A stretch of 64,000 bases of DNA from Candidatus Manganitrophus sp. (GTDB lineage: Bacteria; Nitrospirota; Nitrospiria; SBBL01; Manganitrophaceae): assembly GCA_028865235.1 (NCBI GenBank), contig CP114561.1, positions 2,624,001 through 2,688,000 of the forward strand. The letters are read 5' to 3'. Within the stretch, counting starts at the first letter, position 1, and the number at the start of each line of letters is the position of its first letter. A program made the position numbers and the translations under genes. Shown here piece by piece: positions 18,138-26,827 of the stretch. The notes under the pieces are model-generated. The model made no database searches. It saw nothing but the letters and a program-made list of their open reading frames with translations, and had not been told where the DNA came from.

Positions 18138-19419
18138 TTAGGTTCGCTCCAGGATGCTGACGGTGATGTAGGTGCCGGTGCCGGCGTGGCTGTGGATCAA
18201 TCCCCGTTTGGGGTTTTTAATTTGGAGCCTTCCGCTTCCAAGGTGTTTCTTGATCGTCCCCTGCAACTGCCAGAAGGCGAAAACCGCCTGCATCAGGCCG
18301 GTGGCGCCGACCGGATGGCCGCAGGCGAGCAGGCCGCCGCTGGGGTTGACGGGGATTCGTCCTTGTTTCGGGAGGTTCAGGCCATAGTCGATTCCCGGCA
18401 TGAAGGGGTTTCCCTCTTCGGTAAATCGCCCCCCTCGCCATATTTGCAGAGGCCGAGATCTTCGTAGGTCTGAACTTCCGAAGAAGTATAAGCGTCATGA
18501 AGCTCGATGAAGTCGAAATCGTCGATCGGGTTCCGAACCCCCGCCATCTCATAAGCCTGCTTCGCCGCCGCGCGTCCTCCCCTGAAAGAGTGGACGCCGG
18601 GATATTTTAGATTCCGGTAGTCGCTCGCTTTTTCGTGCGGCAGGAGCAAGACCTTTCCGTGCGGACGGTCGGCCATCCGCATCGAATCGCTCCCCGAGCC
18701 GACCCCGGTGATCTTGACCGGATTCGGGGAGAGTTTATGGGCCGCCTCCTCTGAGGCGAGGACGCAGACCGCGGCGCCGTCCGACATGGTGCAGATGTCG
18801 AGCATCGTCAGCGGGGTGGCGACCATCTGGGAGTTTCGGACGTCGGCCACCGTCAGCTTTCCGGGACGTTGGGCGTACGGATTGTAGAGGGCATTGGCGT
18901 GATTCTTGATCGAAACCATCGCCAGCTGTTCCGGGGTCGTGCCGAACTCGTGCATGTGCCGCTGAACCATCATGGCGTAGTAGCCGGTGTAGAAGCCGCC
19001 GACGGGGAAATCAAAATTGGTGTCCGAGGCGAGCGCGATGAATTCATTTCCTTTCCATGTGTTGACCCGCGACATCGTCTCAAAGCCGAAGGCGAGGCAG
19101 ACATTCATCCGTCCCGAAGAGACCGCCTCCCAGGCGCTCTGGAAGCAGAGGCCGCCGGTGGCCCCTCCCCCTCGATCCGCTTCGACGGCTTGGGACAGAG
19201 ACCGAGATAGTCTTGGACCATGCTGGCGGCCTTGAGTTGCCGGGTGAAGTGGTCGGAGAAGTAGGAGCCGACAGCGCCGTCAATCATTTCCAGCTTTAAT
19301 TTCGGAAGATCGCCGAGGGCGTAGTCGAACGCCTCTTTGACCATGTAGCGAAAATCTTTTTCGGGGTTGGCTTTTTTGAATTTGGTGATTCCGCCGGTGA
19401 TCATGTAGACAGGACGCAT
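18138..19419 (-). CDS. Atypical thiolase (DUF35-associated type), two frame breaks
   Basis: About 427 codons from ATG 19419, broken at the C runs 19162-19171 and 18429-18434; repaired frames read continuously. Visible: [53 protein letters not shown], and the CoA motif [14 protein letters not shown] with the catalytic His. The usual nucleophile motif (CASG) reads [11 protein letters not shown] here, and the final motif reads HAGTGT where CxG is common, so both usual Cys positions look absent; the first lies at the frame break and is therefore uncertain. Thiolases of this shape work with DUF35 proteins; the one in this window is at 4349-4837. Confidence 0.8.
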
Positions 19420-19504
19420 CGGGCGTAACCTCGCTGGTGGGTTTGGAAGGAACTGGGATCAATCGTAGCGGAGGATGGACAACCTGTCAAGATGATGGAG
19501 GACT

Positions 19505-19598
19505 TGTAGGGGCGATCCTTGTGATCGCCCGTTTTCCGGGTCATATCGAAGAAGGGCGAATACACGGTGGTACAGTGCAGGCGAGGTTCGCCCCTACA
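19505..19598. repeat. Dispersed inverted repeat (TGTAGGGGCGA type)
   Basis: Ends TGTAGGGGCGA and CGCCCCTACA are inverted, with internal inverted GGCGATC...GATCGCC and a GGGCGAA...TTCGCCC pair. This is a widespread MITE-like or REP-like element. It fills the gap between thiolase and phoU and overlaps the last codon and stop of phoU by 5 bp, so the insertion set the end of that gene. Confidence 0.75.
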
Positions 19599-20250
19599 CC
19601 TTCGTGTGTCGAATGATTTTCCCTTCCACCAGGTAGACCACCATTTCGGCGATGTTTGTGGCATGGTCGCCGATCCGTTCGATGTATTTGGCGATAAAGC
19701 TGACCCGGACGGCGCGGGTAATGGTCGTGGGGTCTTCGACCATGAAGGAGAGGAGCTCTCGGAAGATCTGGTGGGTGAGGTCATCGATGAATTGATCCTC
19801 GGAGCAGACCTTCCGGGCGAGCTTGGCGTCTTTGTTGACGAAGGCGTCGAGCGCTTCGCGGACCATCTTCTGCGCCGCGTCGGCCATGCGCGGGATGTCG
19901 ATATACGGTTTGAGGAGCGGCTCTTCCGCCAGCTCGATCGATCGCTCGCAGATATCTTCGGCGAGATCGCTCATCCGCTCCAGGTCGGTCGTGATCTTCA
20001 TGGCGGTGGTGATGAAGCGAAGGTCGCGGGCCGCCGGCTGGTAGAGGGCGAGCAGGCGGATACATTCTTCGTCGATCTCGACGTCCATTGCGTTGACAAG
20101 ATGGTCGTTCTGGATCGTCTGTTTGGCCAGCGGACCATCCCGTTCGACAAGGGCTTTGATGGAGGCGGCGATCTGTGTTTCTACCAACGCTCCCATCTTC
20201 AGGATCTTTTCTTTTAACCGGGTGAGCTCTTCTTCAAAATGGCGGTGCAT
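19594..20250 (-). CDS. phoU: Phosphate transport regulator PhoU
   Basis: 218 residues with the two PhoU repeats, each a three-helix bundle: HFEEELTRLKEKILKMG...LVNAMDVEIDEECI and the second half with AKLARKVCSEDQFIDDLTHQ...RIGDHATNIAEMV. PhoU couples the Pst transporter to PhoR and keeps the Pho regulon off when phosphate is ample. It ends the pst operon. The last residues are encoded within the repeat at 19505-19598. Confidence 0.95.
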   Translation of the reverse strand: MHRHFEEELTRLKEKILKMGALVETQIAASIKALVERDGPLAKQTIQNDHLVNAMDVEIDEECIRLLALYQPAARDLRFITTAMKITTDLERMSDLAEDICERSIELAEEPLLKPYIDIPRMADAAQKMVREALDAFVNKDAKLARKVCSEDQFIDDLTHQIFRELLSFMVEDPTTITRAVRVSFIAKYIERIGDHATNIAEMVVYLVEGKIIRHTKV

Positions 20251-20259
20251 GGTTCTCCT

Positions 20260-20546
20260 TTAAGGGGTGACGTCAATCTCAGTGGCCTGTCTGCGATATT
20301 GATCAAAAATGTCTTTGGGGATCAACCGCAAGGCCGACATCAGTAAAGAGAGGACGATGAGGAGATCATCCACCTGCCCGATTCCCAACAGAAAATCGGG
20401 AATAAGATCGAAGGGGAGCAAGAGGTAGCCGAGCGCCAGGGTCAGAAACAACTTGGCTCGAAGGGGATTCGCGCGTTCTTCAGCGCGAGCCGATAAATCT
20501 TCACCACTTGTTTTACATACCTTCCGATATGACGGAGTCTCATCAT
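20260..20546 (-). CDS. DUF1232 (YkvA-like) membrane protein, one frame break
   Basis: 95 residues if one base is restored in the G4 run at 20463-20466. The start at 20546 (MMRLRHIGRYVKQ) leads to the DUF1232 core, LGYLLLPFDLIPDFLLGIGQVDDLLIVLSLL, the hallmark LxPxDLIPDF motif of this family. Function unknown. Placed 9 bp before phoU and 48 bp after pstB, inside the phosphate operon; its insertion between pstB and phoU is unusual. Confidence 0.8.
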
Positions 20547-20594
20547 GATACCTTCCTTTCTTTTCTTCTACTACTTATAAGAGAATAGCGGACA

Positions 20595-21371
20595 TTATCC
20601 GAATCTTCCCGTGATGTAATCTTCCGTCCGGGAATCTTTCGGGTTGGTGAAAATCCGGGAGGTGGAATCAAATTCCACCAGCTCTCCGAGCAAGAAGAAG
20701 CCGGTCTTATCCGAGACCCGCGCCGCCTGCTGCATGTTGTGGGTGACGATCACGATGGTATAACTTTCTTTCAATTCGCGCAATCAGCTCCTCGATCCGT
20801 CCGGTGGCGATCGGGTCGAGCGCCGAGGTCGGCTCGTCGAGCAGCAGCACCTCGGGCTCCATGGCGAGGGCCCGCGCGATGCAGAGCCGCTGCTGCTGGC
20901 CGCCGGAGAGGTTGAAAGGGCCGATTGCTGGAGGCGGTCCTTCACCTCCTCCCACAGCGCCGCGCCCTGCAGGCTGTCCTCGACCTTGTCCTCGATCCTT
21001 GTCTTATCCTTAACGCCGTGGACCCGCAGGCCGTAGGCGACGTTCTCGTAGATCGACTTGGGGAAGGGGTTGGGCTTCTGGAAGACCATGCCGATCCGGC
21101 TGCGCACCTCGATCAGGTCCATGCCTCTGGAATAGATGTCCTCGCCCGGGTAGCAGAACGGTCCCCTCCGCTCGCGAATCCCGGGACCAGGTCGTTCATG
21201 CGGTTGAAGCAGCGCAGGAAGGTGCTCTTGCCGCAGCCGGAAGGACCGATCAGCGCCGTGACCCGGTCTTTATAACCGGGATCTCCCATGTTGACGTCCC
21301 GAGAGAGTCCAGCGCCTGTTTTTTTCCGTAAAAGACATTCAGGGTTTTTGAACGTGAATCGCGGCATCCAT
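20595..21371 (-). CDS. pstB: Phosphate ABC transporter ATPase PstB, several frame breaks
   Basis: The N-terminus is MDAAIHVQK...[13 protein letters not shown], starting at ATG 21371, with a break in the A run near 21345. The Walker [10 protein letters not shown], the Q-loop [20 protein letters not shown], signature [15 protein letters not shown], Walker [13 protein letters not shown] and switch His [13 protein letters not shown] are all present but lie in three frames; another break is near 20775. The conserved core (about 20790-21260) is clearly GC-richer than the two ends, and a break sits at the boundary. The ATPase that drives phosphate uptake; probably intact in the organism. Confidence 0.85.
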
Positions 21372-21379
21372 GGGCGCGA

Positions 21380-22320
21380 TTACCACCTGATCTGTTTTTG
21401 CATAGCGGTGTCTTAGATAAACGGCCATCCCGTTCATGACAAAGGTCATCAACAACAGAACCAAAATCCCCGCCGCGGCATTGCTCGAGAAGCCCCTTTG
21501 GGGGCGGGAAACCCAGTTGAAAATCTGAATCGGCATCACGGTGAAGGGATCGAAAAGACCCTGCGGGTTGATGAAAGGGGCTCCGGCGAGATCGGCAGGG
21601 GCGGCAGGAAGGCGATAAAGGTCAACGCCCCGATCGTGATCAGCGGGGCGGTCTCCCCGATGGCGCGCGCCATGGCAAGAATGGTCACGCCGGTCAGAAT
21701 GCCCGGCATCGCCGCCGGCAAAAGGTGATGGCGGACCATCTGCCACTTGCTCGCGCCGAGGGCGTAGGCGCCCTCGCGAATCGAGCGCGGGGATCGCCCG
21801 GATCGACTCGCGCGTGGCGACGATGACGATCGGGAGAACCAGCAGCGCCAACGTCATCGCAGCCGACAGGATGCTCTGGTCGAGATTCACCCAACGTGTA
21901 GACAAACAGTCCCAGCGCCAGGAGACCGTAAACGATCGAGGGCACGCCGGCGAGATTGGCGATGTTGATCTCGATGAAGTCGGTGAGCCAGTTCTTCCGG
22001 CTGTATTCCTCCAGGTAGGTGGCGGCGGCGATCCCGAGCGGAAAGGCAATCAGCGCCGTCACCACCATCAGCCAGGTCGGTTCCAACCCAGGCCGAGAGA
22101 ATGCCGGCTTGCTCCGGTTTCCGCGACGGATAACTGGTCAGGAAATCCCAGCCGAGCCGTTGGGAAACCGTCGATCAAAACGTCGATCAGTAAGACCAGG
22201 AGAACGAGCAGGCCGATGGACGGTGCAAGGAGACCGAGGATCGAAAAAGCTTGATCGGCGAGTCGCGCCGATCTGTTTTCGATCGCTGATTTCAATTTGC
22301 ACTGTTTCCGGCACGTTCAT
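21380..22320 (-). CDS. pstA: Phosphate ABC permease PstA, several frame breaks
   Basis: Membrane subunit. Recognisable pieces: [60 protein letters not shown], and the loop [20 protein letters not shown]. Frame breaks fall near 22090, 21905, 21785 and 21600, and one in the A run near 21402; repairing the last gives the usual end RYAKQIRW and stop at 21380-21382. The ATG at 22318-22320 overlaps the stop of pstC (ATGA). The start could alternatively be TTG 22295. Confidence 0.82.
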
Positions 22321-23218
22321 TCGTAGACCTCCCGGAAGCGTTTTCGGAGCGAATAGCCGATCATGTTTAAAACGAAGGTCACGACAAAAAGGCTCAGCCC
22401 GGCGGCGAAGATGGTCTGGTATCCGATCGTCCCGTGCGGGAGGTCGCCCAGCTGACCTGGACGATGTAGGCGGTGATCGTCTCGATCGGATCGAAGGGGT
22501 TGAGGGTCAGTTTCGGCTGCAGTCCAGCGGCGACCGCCACGATCATCGTCTCCCCCACCGCGCGCGAAATGCCGAGGATGTACGACGCGGCGACCCCGGA
22601 GAAGGCGGCGGGGAGCACCACGCGAAGCGCGACCTGAAGCCGGGTGGAGCCCAGCGCGTATGAGCCCTCCCGCAGCCCGAGCGGGACGGCGTGCATCGCA
22701 TCCTCGGTCAGCGAGCGAGATAATCGGGATAATCATAATTCCCATGACGATTCCGGGGCTCAAGGCATGTTGAAGCCGGAGAGCTCCGGGAAAAATTTTT
22801 GGAGCAACGGCGTGACGAAGAGAAGCGCGAAATAACCATACACGACGGTCGGAACCGCCGCCAGGATTTCTAAAAAAGGCTTGATCGTTGTCGCGGACCC
22901 GATCGGAGGCATACTCGCTTAAATAAATGGCGCTGATCATGCCGATCGGAAGGGAGACGGCCATCGCAATCGCCGTTGTTAAAAAAGTGCCCGCAAAAAG
23001 GGGCAGGATGCCGAAGTGCTTTTCGGCGAAGAGAGGGGTCCACTGCGTGTCGGTGAGGAAATCGATGATGGAGACCTCGCCGAAAAAAGAGAGGGTCTCG
23101 AAGAGAAGAACCCCGATGATCCCGAGGGTGATGAAAACGGACAAGAGGGCGCTCAAGAGGAGTCCCCCCTCGATGAGGCTTTCACTCGCTTTTTGAAGAC
23201 GTCTTGTGTTTAGCGTTT
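22317..23218 (-). CDS. pstC: Phosphate ABC permease PstC, several frame breaks
   Basis: Pieces: [97 protein letters not shown] and the end [13 protein letters not shown]. Breaks near 22895, 22760, 22715 and 22435. Coding similarity starts before the TTG at 23156: the frame runs back to codon ACG at 23216-23218, directly after the pstS stop, giving [24 protein letters not shown] lies just upstream. This suggests the true start is an ATG misread as ACG, or a rare ACG start. Confidence 0.82.
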
Positions 23219-23219
23219 T

Positions 23220-24218
23220 TTACTTTCCTTCTTTTTGCAAAAGCGCTTCGATGCTGACGCCGACCTGTGATTTTCCTTCAAATACGGAACCGGCGACCCG
23301 CTTCTGGAATCGGCCGGCGCCAAGCTCATAGGCCCGATCCGGAAGGGCGATGTAACCGACTTCCTTGGTCAGGGCGGTTCCATTCTTTAAATAGAAATCG
23401 ACGAAGCGCTGGACTTCCGGCCTGTTCGCCGACTTGATGCTGACATAGATGAAAATCGGCCGGGCGAGCGGCTGATAGGTTCCCTGGACGACATTGTCAT
23501 ACTCCGGGAGAACCGGTCCCTTGCCGTTGGCGTCGTTTTCATCGTCAATTGGAACCAGTTTGAGGCGATCTTTGTTCTCCCGGTAGTAAGCCACCCCGAA
23601 GAAGCCGAGGGCATATTGATCGGAGGAGATTCCCTGAACGAGAACGTTATCATCTTCGCTGGCGGTGAAGTCGCCCCGGCTGGAATGTTCTTTTCCGACA
23701 ATCGCCTCGGTGAAATAGTCATACGTTCCGGAGTCGGCCCCCGCGCCGAAGAGATGGATCTCCTTATCGGGCCAGTTCGGCCGAATCTGGTTCCACTTCT
23801 TGATTTTGCCTTGCGCCTCCGGCTCCCATATTTTTTTTAATTCTTTCACAGTAAGATGGTCAACCCAGGTGTTCTTGGGGTTGACCATGATGGCAATGCC
23901 GTCATACGCGACCGGCAGCTCGACATAATTGATTTTATTGGCGGCGCACTGTTTGACTTCGCTCTCTTTGATCGGCCGGGAGGCATTGGAGATGTCGGTT
24001 TCGCCGCTGCAGAATTTTTTAAAGCCGCCGCCGGTTCCGGAGATGCCGACGGTGACCCTTTCTCCCCGGTTGGCTGCCTGAAATTCCTCGGCCACCGCTT
24101 CGGTGATCGGGAAAACGGTACTGGAGCCGTCGATCTTGATGAGGGTCGATTTGGCCCAAGCCGTCTGGGCAGAAGCAATTCCGATCCCCAGAAGGCCCAC
24201 GAAAATCCATTTCTTCAT
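23220..24218 (-). CDS. pstS: Phosphate-binding protein PstS
   Basis: 332 residues with signal peptide ([20 protein letters not shown], cleavage near WAKS). Phosphate-binding features: [18 protein letters not shown] (Ser/Thr at the phosphate), [20 protein letters not shown], and [15 protein letters not shown]. Periplasmic receptor of the high-affinity phosphate transporter. Intact, unlike pstC, pstA and pstB. First gene of pstS-C-A-B-DUF1232-phoU; a Pho-box-like array lies upstream at 24264-24290. A GGTGAGGAG sequence precedes the ATG. Confidence 0.95.
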   Translation of the reverse strand: MKKWIFVGLLGIGIASAQTAWAKSTLIKIDGSSTVFPITEAVAEEFQAANRGERVTVGISGTGGGFKKFCSGETDISNASRPIKESEVKQCAANKINYVELPVAYDGIAIMVNPKNTWVDHLTVKELKKIWEPEAQGKIKKWNQIRPNWPDKEIHLFGAGADSGTYDYFTEAIVGKEHSSRGDFTASEDDNVLVQGISSDQYALGFFGVAYYRENKDRLKLVPIDDENDANGKGPVLPEYDNVVQGTYQPLARPIFIYVSIKSANRPEVQRFVDFYLKNGTALTKEVGYIALPDRAYELGAGRFQKRVAGSVFEGKSQVGVSIEALLQKEGK

Positions 24219-24263
24219 ATAAATTTCTCCTCACCTATTAATGAAGGAACCAAGTTTCGCCGG

Positions 24264-24290
24264 TGTTAATATGATGTTAAATTTTTGTTA
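24264..24290 (-). promoter_or_regulatory. Pho-box-like direct repeats upstream of pstS
   Basis: On the plus strand, TGTTA occurs at 24264-24268, 24275-24279 and 24286-24290; on the minus strand this reads as three TAACA units with an exact 11-bp period. PhoB/PhoP binding sites consist of 6-7-bp half sites repeated every 11 bp, with TTAACA the Bacillus version. The array ends 46 bp before the pstS start, and CATTAAT further down could serve as -10. PhoB candidate encoded at 43444-44151. Confidence 0.7.
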
Positions 24291-24307
24291 CATGATTGCA
24301 AAATGCG

Positions 24308-24351
24308 AGCGCCCCCTCTCATTGCTCAAACTCGACAACGGAGGGGGCGCT
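24308..24351 (-). terminator. Stem-loop after the porin gene
   Basis: An 11-bp stem (AGCGCCCCCTC / GAGGGGGCGCT) with a 22-nt loop lies 23 bp past the porin stop on the minus strand, followed by a short T-rich stretch (GCATTTTGC). A terminator that separates the porin gene from pstS. Confidence 0.65.
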
Positions 24352-24373
24352 CTTGTGTTTCTCTGGAAATTGC

Positions 24374-25579
24374 TTAGAACTTCACAACCACGTCCAAGAA
24401 AAGCCGTTTGGTGTCATCCTCTCCCGGTGGAAGGGTTTCGTCCTCGACCTCGGTCACCACGTATTTGGCTTTAAGCTGGAGCGCTTTCGTCGGGCTATAA
24501 CCGATCCAGGCGACATGTCCTCTTTGGTTTGTCCCTCCATTGGCGCCCCAGTCCGAATCGGAGATATCGGCCACAGTGGCATCTGTTTCGGAGATCCTGT
24601 AGAAATAAGCCACTTCCCATGTCCGAGGGTCAGAGGCTTTGCCGATTTGGAGACCGGCTTGATACCCCGTATCCTGATCGGTGGTCGTATCGGCCAGATT
24701 TTTGATGTAATCTCCATGAAGGGCCAGCGGAAGGTCGGCCACCTTGACGGCGAACTCGGCCGTGATATTGAGGACCCGGTAATTATTGACCAGGACGGTC
24801 GGGGTTCCGGTGGCGACAGGGACCCGGGTGTTTCCATCTTGAACGGTCACCTGACCAAAACTTCCCTCTGTGGCATTTTTGAAATTGTAAAATGCGCCGG
24901 CCAGGGTCACCGCGGTGTCCTTGCCAAGACCGACTTGGGCGCCCACCTGCTCTGCGAAGAGCCACTGGTCGTTATTGTCGGTGGAATCTTCGTCGAGGAC
25001 CAACTGCCCGGCGTTGACGAAAAGAACAACCGTATCGGTCATCTTGAAAGTGAGATTCTCGGCCAAGCCTTCCGGGGCCAAGTCATCGTCCCAAACCAGT
25101 TCCGTGACCCGGAAGAACGGGTTTGGCATTTTCCCGCCGGTCAGCGCCAGCCACGGGGTTGTTTTCCATTGCAGATAAGCCATTCGGATCCAGATCGGTT
25201 TTTGGCTAAAGAGACTATCGAAGCTTTGATTGTTTGAAGTCTGACTGCCGTCTCCGGATGCGAGCTGAACGCCGACGAGAAAATGGTCGATCTTGAGCGT
25301 GCTTCCCAGCCGCAGGCGAAGGCGTTGACGATGCCGGTCGTTGTCGGGAGCGTCCCTGAGGGTCGAGTCGTGCCGGAGGCGGAGATCTCCTGCAAAGGTC
25401 AATCGATCAACCCACTTTGCAAGTTTGGTTTCCTGAACGGAAGCGGCCTCCTCTTTTGTAATCGTTCCTTTTTCAATCAAGAGTTCCTCGAGTGTTTTGG
25501 GCTCTTCCGCGAAAAGCAAGTTGTTCGATGCACTCAGAATTCCGAACGCGATGAACCCAATTACGATGAATCGTCGCAT
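24374..25579 (-). CDS. Putative outer-membrane porin
   Basis: 401 residues. Signal peptide (MRRFIVIGFIAFGILSASNN, cleavage after LFA), a short coiled helix (KTLEELLIEKGTITKEEAAS, the periplasmic head seen in 'putative porin' proteins), then a long beta-barrel with alternating strands such as FAGDLRLRHDSTLRD and KALQLKAKYVVTEVED. It ends in Phe (LFLDVVVKF), the BAM recognition signal. The location, directly upstream of pstS on the same strand, hints at phosphate passage, but a separate terminator lies between. Substrate unproven. Confidence 0.82.
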   Translation of the reverse strand: MRRFIVIGFIAFGILSASNNLLFAEEPKTLEELLIEKGTITKEEAASVQETKLAKWVDRLTFAGDLRLRHDSTLRDAPDNDRHRQRLRLRLGSTLKIDHFLVGVQLASGDGSQTSNNQSFDSLFSQKPIWIRMAYLQWKTTPWLALTGGKMPNPFFRVTELVWDDDLAPEGLAENLTFKMTDTVVLFVNAGQLVLDEDSTDNNDQWLFAEQVGAQVGLGKDTAVTLAGAFYNFKNATEGSFGQVTVQDGNTRVPVATGTPTVLVNNYRVLNITAEFAVKVADLPLALHGDYIKNLADTTTDQDTGYQAGLQIGKASDPRTWEVAYFYRISETDATVADISDSDWGANGGTNQRGHVAWIGYSPTKALQLKAKYVVTEVEDETLPPGEDDTKRLFLDVVVKF

Positions 25580-25951
25580 CTTTTTTTGTCTCCTTTCGCA
25601 ATGCCTCTTCGGCGATATAGATGGTGAGTGGATGGGACTCTCTCCAGATCCAAGTCAAGGAATGCTGCGCGATGGACCGAGAGGGCTCTCGGTCCATCGC
25701 TTCAGCAAACTCTTCGTTTCTTTTTTGAGTGTTGCATTCTAAACTTTGATTGAATGGACGTTAGATCCTACATGCGGGAGGCTAAAGAATTCAATAGTTA
25801 ATTGAATGATTCCGCATTGAGATATCCTGATCATCCGTTTTCTGAGCCACGCATCTGGTTTACAGAGTGAAATTATTAAATAGTTCAATGTAAAATTTGC
25901 AGACGAATATTCATGGAGGTCGCCGCAATGAGAATCGTTGGATAAAAGCGC
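25580..25951. other. Divergent intergenic region, no gene seen
   Basis: About 370 bp between the porin (minus) and the Rrf2 regulator (plus). No coding frame or RNA gene that I can support. The inverted GACCGAGAGGG...CCCTCTCGGTC pair at about 25676-25696 is a short palindrome. AT-rich from 25740 onward, as expected for promoters. Confidence 0.5.
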
Positions 25952-25991
25952 TTGACAGGAGATGGTATAATAGTCTATAAATCCTATAGGA
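25952..25991 (+). promoter_or_regulatory. Promoter and possible self-operator of the Rrf2 gene
   Basis: TTGACA at 25952-25957 and CTATAA at 25975-25980 are separated by 17 bp, a good sigma-70 promoter. The palindrome ATCCTATAGGAA overlaps the expected start site, which suits autoregulation by the Rrf2 protein. A related A/T-rich stretch (TTATAGAATAAATAGAATAT) precedes the DUF2292 gene near 26495-26514 and may be a second site. Confidence 0.6.
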
Positions 25992-26004
25992 AATAAGGAT
26001 AGAT

Positions 26005-26466
26005 ATGTTATCTAAAAAAGCGAAGTATGCCCTCCAGGCATTGACCCTGCTCACAAAGGAATATGGACGGGGTCCTGTCCTTATCTCGGATCTGGCTGAA
26101 AAAGAGAGGATTCCAAAGAAATTTTTGGAGTCGATTCTCCTTAGCCTAAGAAATAAAGGAATTCTGCAGAGTAAGAAAGGAAAGGGGGGGGGATATCTTC
26201 TGGGGAAGCCTCCTGACAGTATCACCTTGGGGGAAATTATCCGTATTTTAGATGGACCACTGGCCCCCCTTCCCTGTGTCAGCCAGACGGCATATCGAAA
26301 GTGTGATGAGTGTGAGGATGAAATCACCTGTGGGATCCGCCCCATCATGAAGGAAGTGCGCGACGAGACAGCTCGGATTTTAGATGGGACAACCCTTTCG
26401 GACTTATTAAATAATGTGGAGAAGATGACGAGCAGGAGAAAAGAGGCGCTCGTCTTCCACATTTAA
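26005..26466 (+). CDS. Rrf2-family transcription regulator
   Basis: 153 residues. The N-terminal winged helix begins MLSKKAKYALQALTLLTKEYG and carries the family segment IPKKFLESILLSLRNKGILQ followed by SKKGKGGGYLLGKPP. The three-Cys region of Fe-S-binding Rrf2 proteins is present as CVSQTAYRKCDECEDEITCG with extra Cys residues. Relatives sense iron-sulfur status (IscR), cysteine supply (CymR) or nitric oxide (NsrR). The position before a sulfate uptake operon favours a CymR-like sulfur role; an [2Fe-2S] sensor is also possible. Confidence 0.88.
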   Translation: MLSKKAKYALQALTLLTKEYGRGPVLISDLAEKERIPKKFLESILLSLRNKGILQSKKGKGGGYLLGKPPDSITLGEIIRILDGPLAPLPCVSQTAYRKCDECEDEITCGIRPIMKEVRDETARILDGTTLSDLLNNVEKMTSRRKEALVFHI

Positions 26467-26528
26467 TTTTTTGTGATAATACTCTACTATTTTTATAGAA
26501 TAAATAGAATATCTAAATGGAGAATCAC

Positions 26529-26714
26529 ATGGATCGGCGGAATAGCTTAATGGATGAAGACGGAAACATCGATCTCCAAATCCTGCTCGCGATCAAAAAT
26601 ATCCGATACGGATCGGTCGAGATCATTATTCACGACTCCAAAGTGGTCCAGATCGAACGTAAAGAGAAGGTCCGCTTTCCTGATCCGCCGGGTAGATCGA
26701 ATAAAGCAAGTTAA
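26529..26714 (+). CDS. DUF2292 (YezD-like) small protein
   Basis: 61 residues with the DUF2292 signature LLAIKNIRYGSVEIIIHDSKVVQIERKEKV. The start at 26529 is preferred over 26517 because the upstream ATGGAGA then serves as the SD. DUF2292 genes are frequently found next to sulfate or sulfonate transport genes, which fits here; the molecular role is not known to me. 62 bp after the Rrf2 gene, on the same strand. Confidence 0.8.
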   Translation: MDRRNSLMDEDGNIDLQILLAIKNIRYGSVEIIIHDSKVVQIERKEKVRFPDPPGRSNKAS

Positions 26715-26827
26715 TCGCACTCTGTGGAAAATGAGGCCGACCAGATCTCTGGAGGCAGACACGATGAAAAAATTGAACGGCCGATTGGACAACCGAAGGG
26801 CGCTCAGATACAAAAGGAGAAATTGGA

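Noticed and set aside
24296..25237. Long plus-strand ORF (313 residues) across the porin
   Set aside because: It is antisense to the porin gene, with no family resemblance; the porin has a signal peptide, barrel pattern and terminal Phe.
25952..25971. TTGACA plus perfect TATAAT at 25966-25971 as the Rrf2 promoter
   Set aside because: The two boxes are only 8 bp apart, too close; the CTATAA at 25975 with a 17-bp spacer fits.
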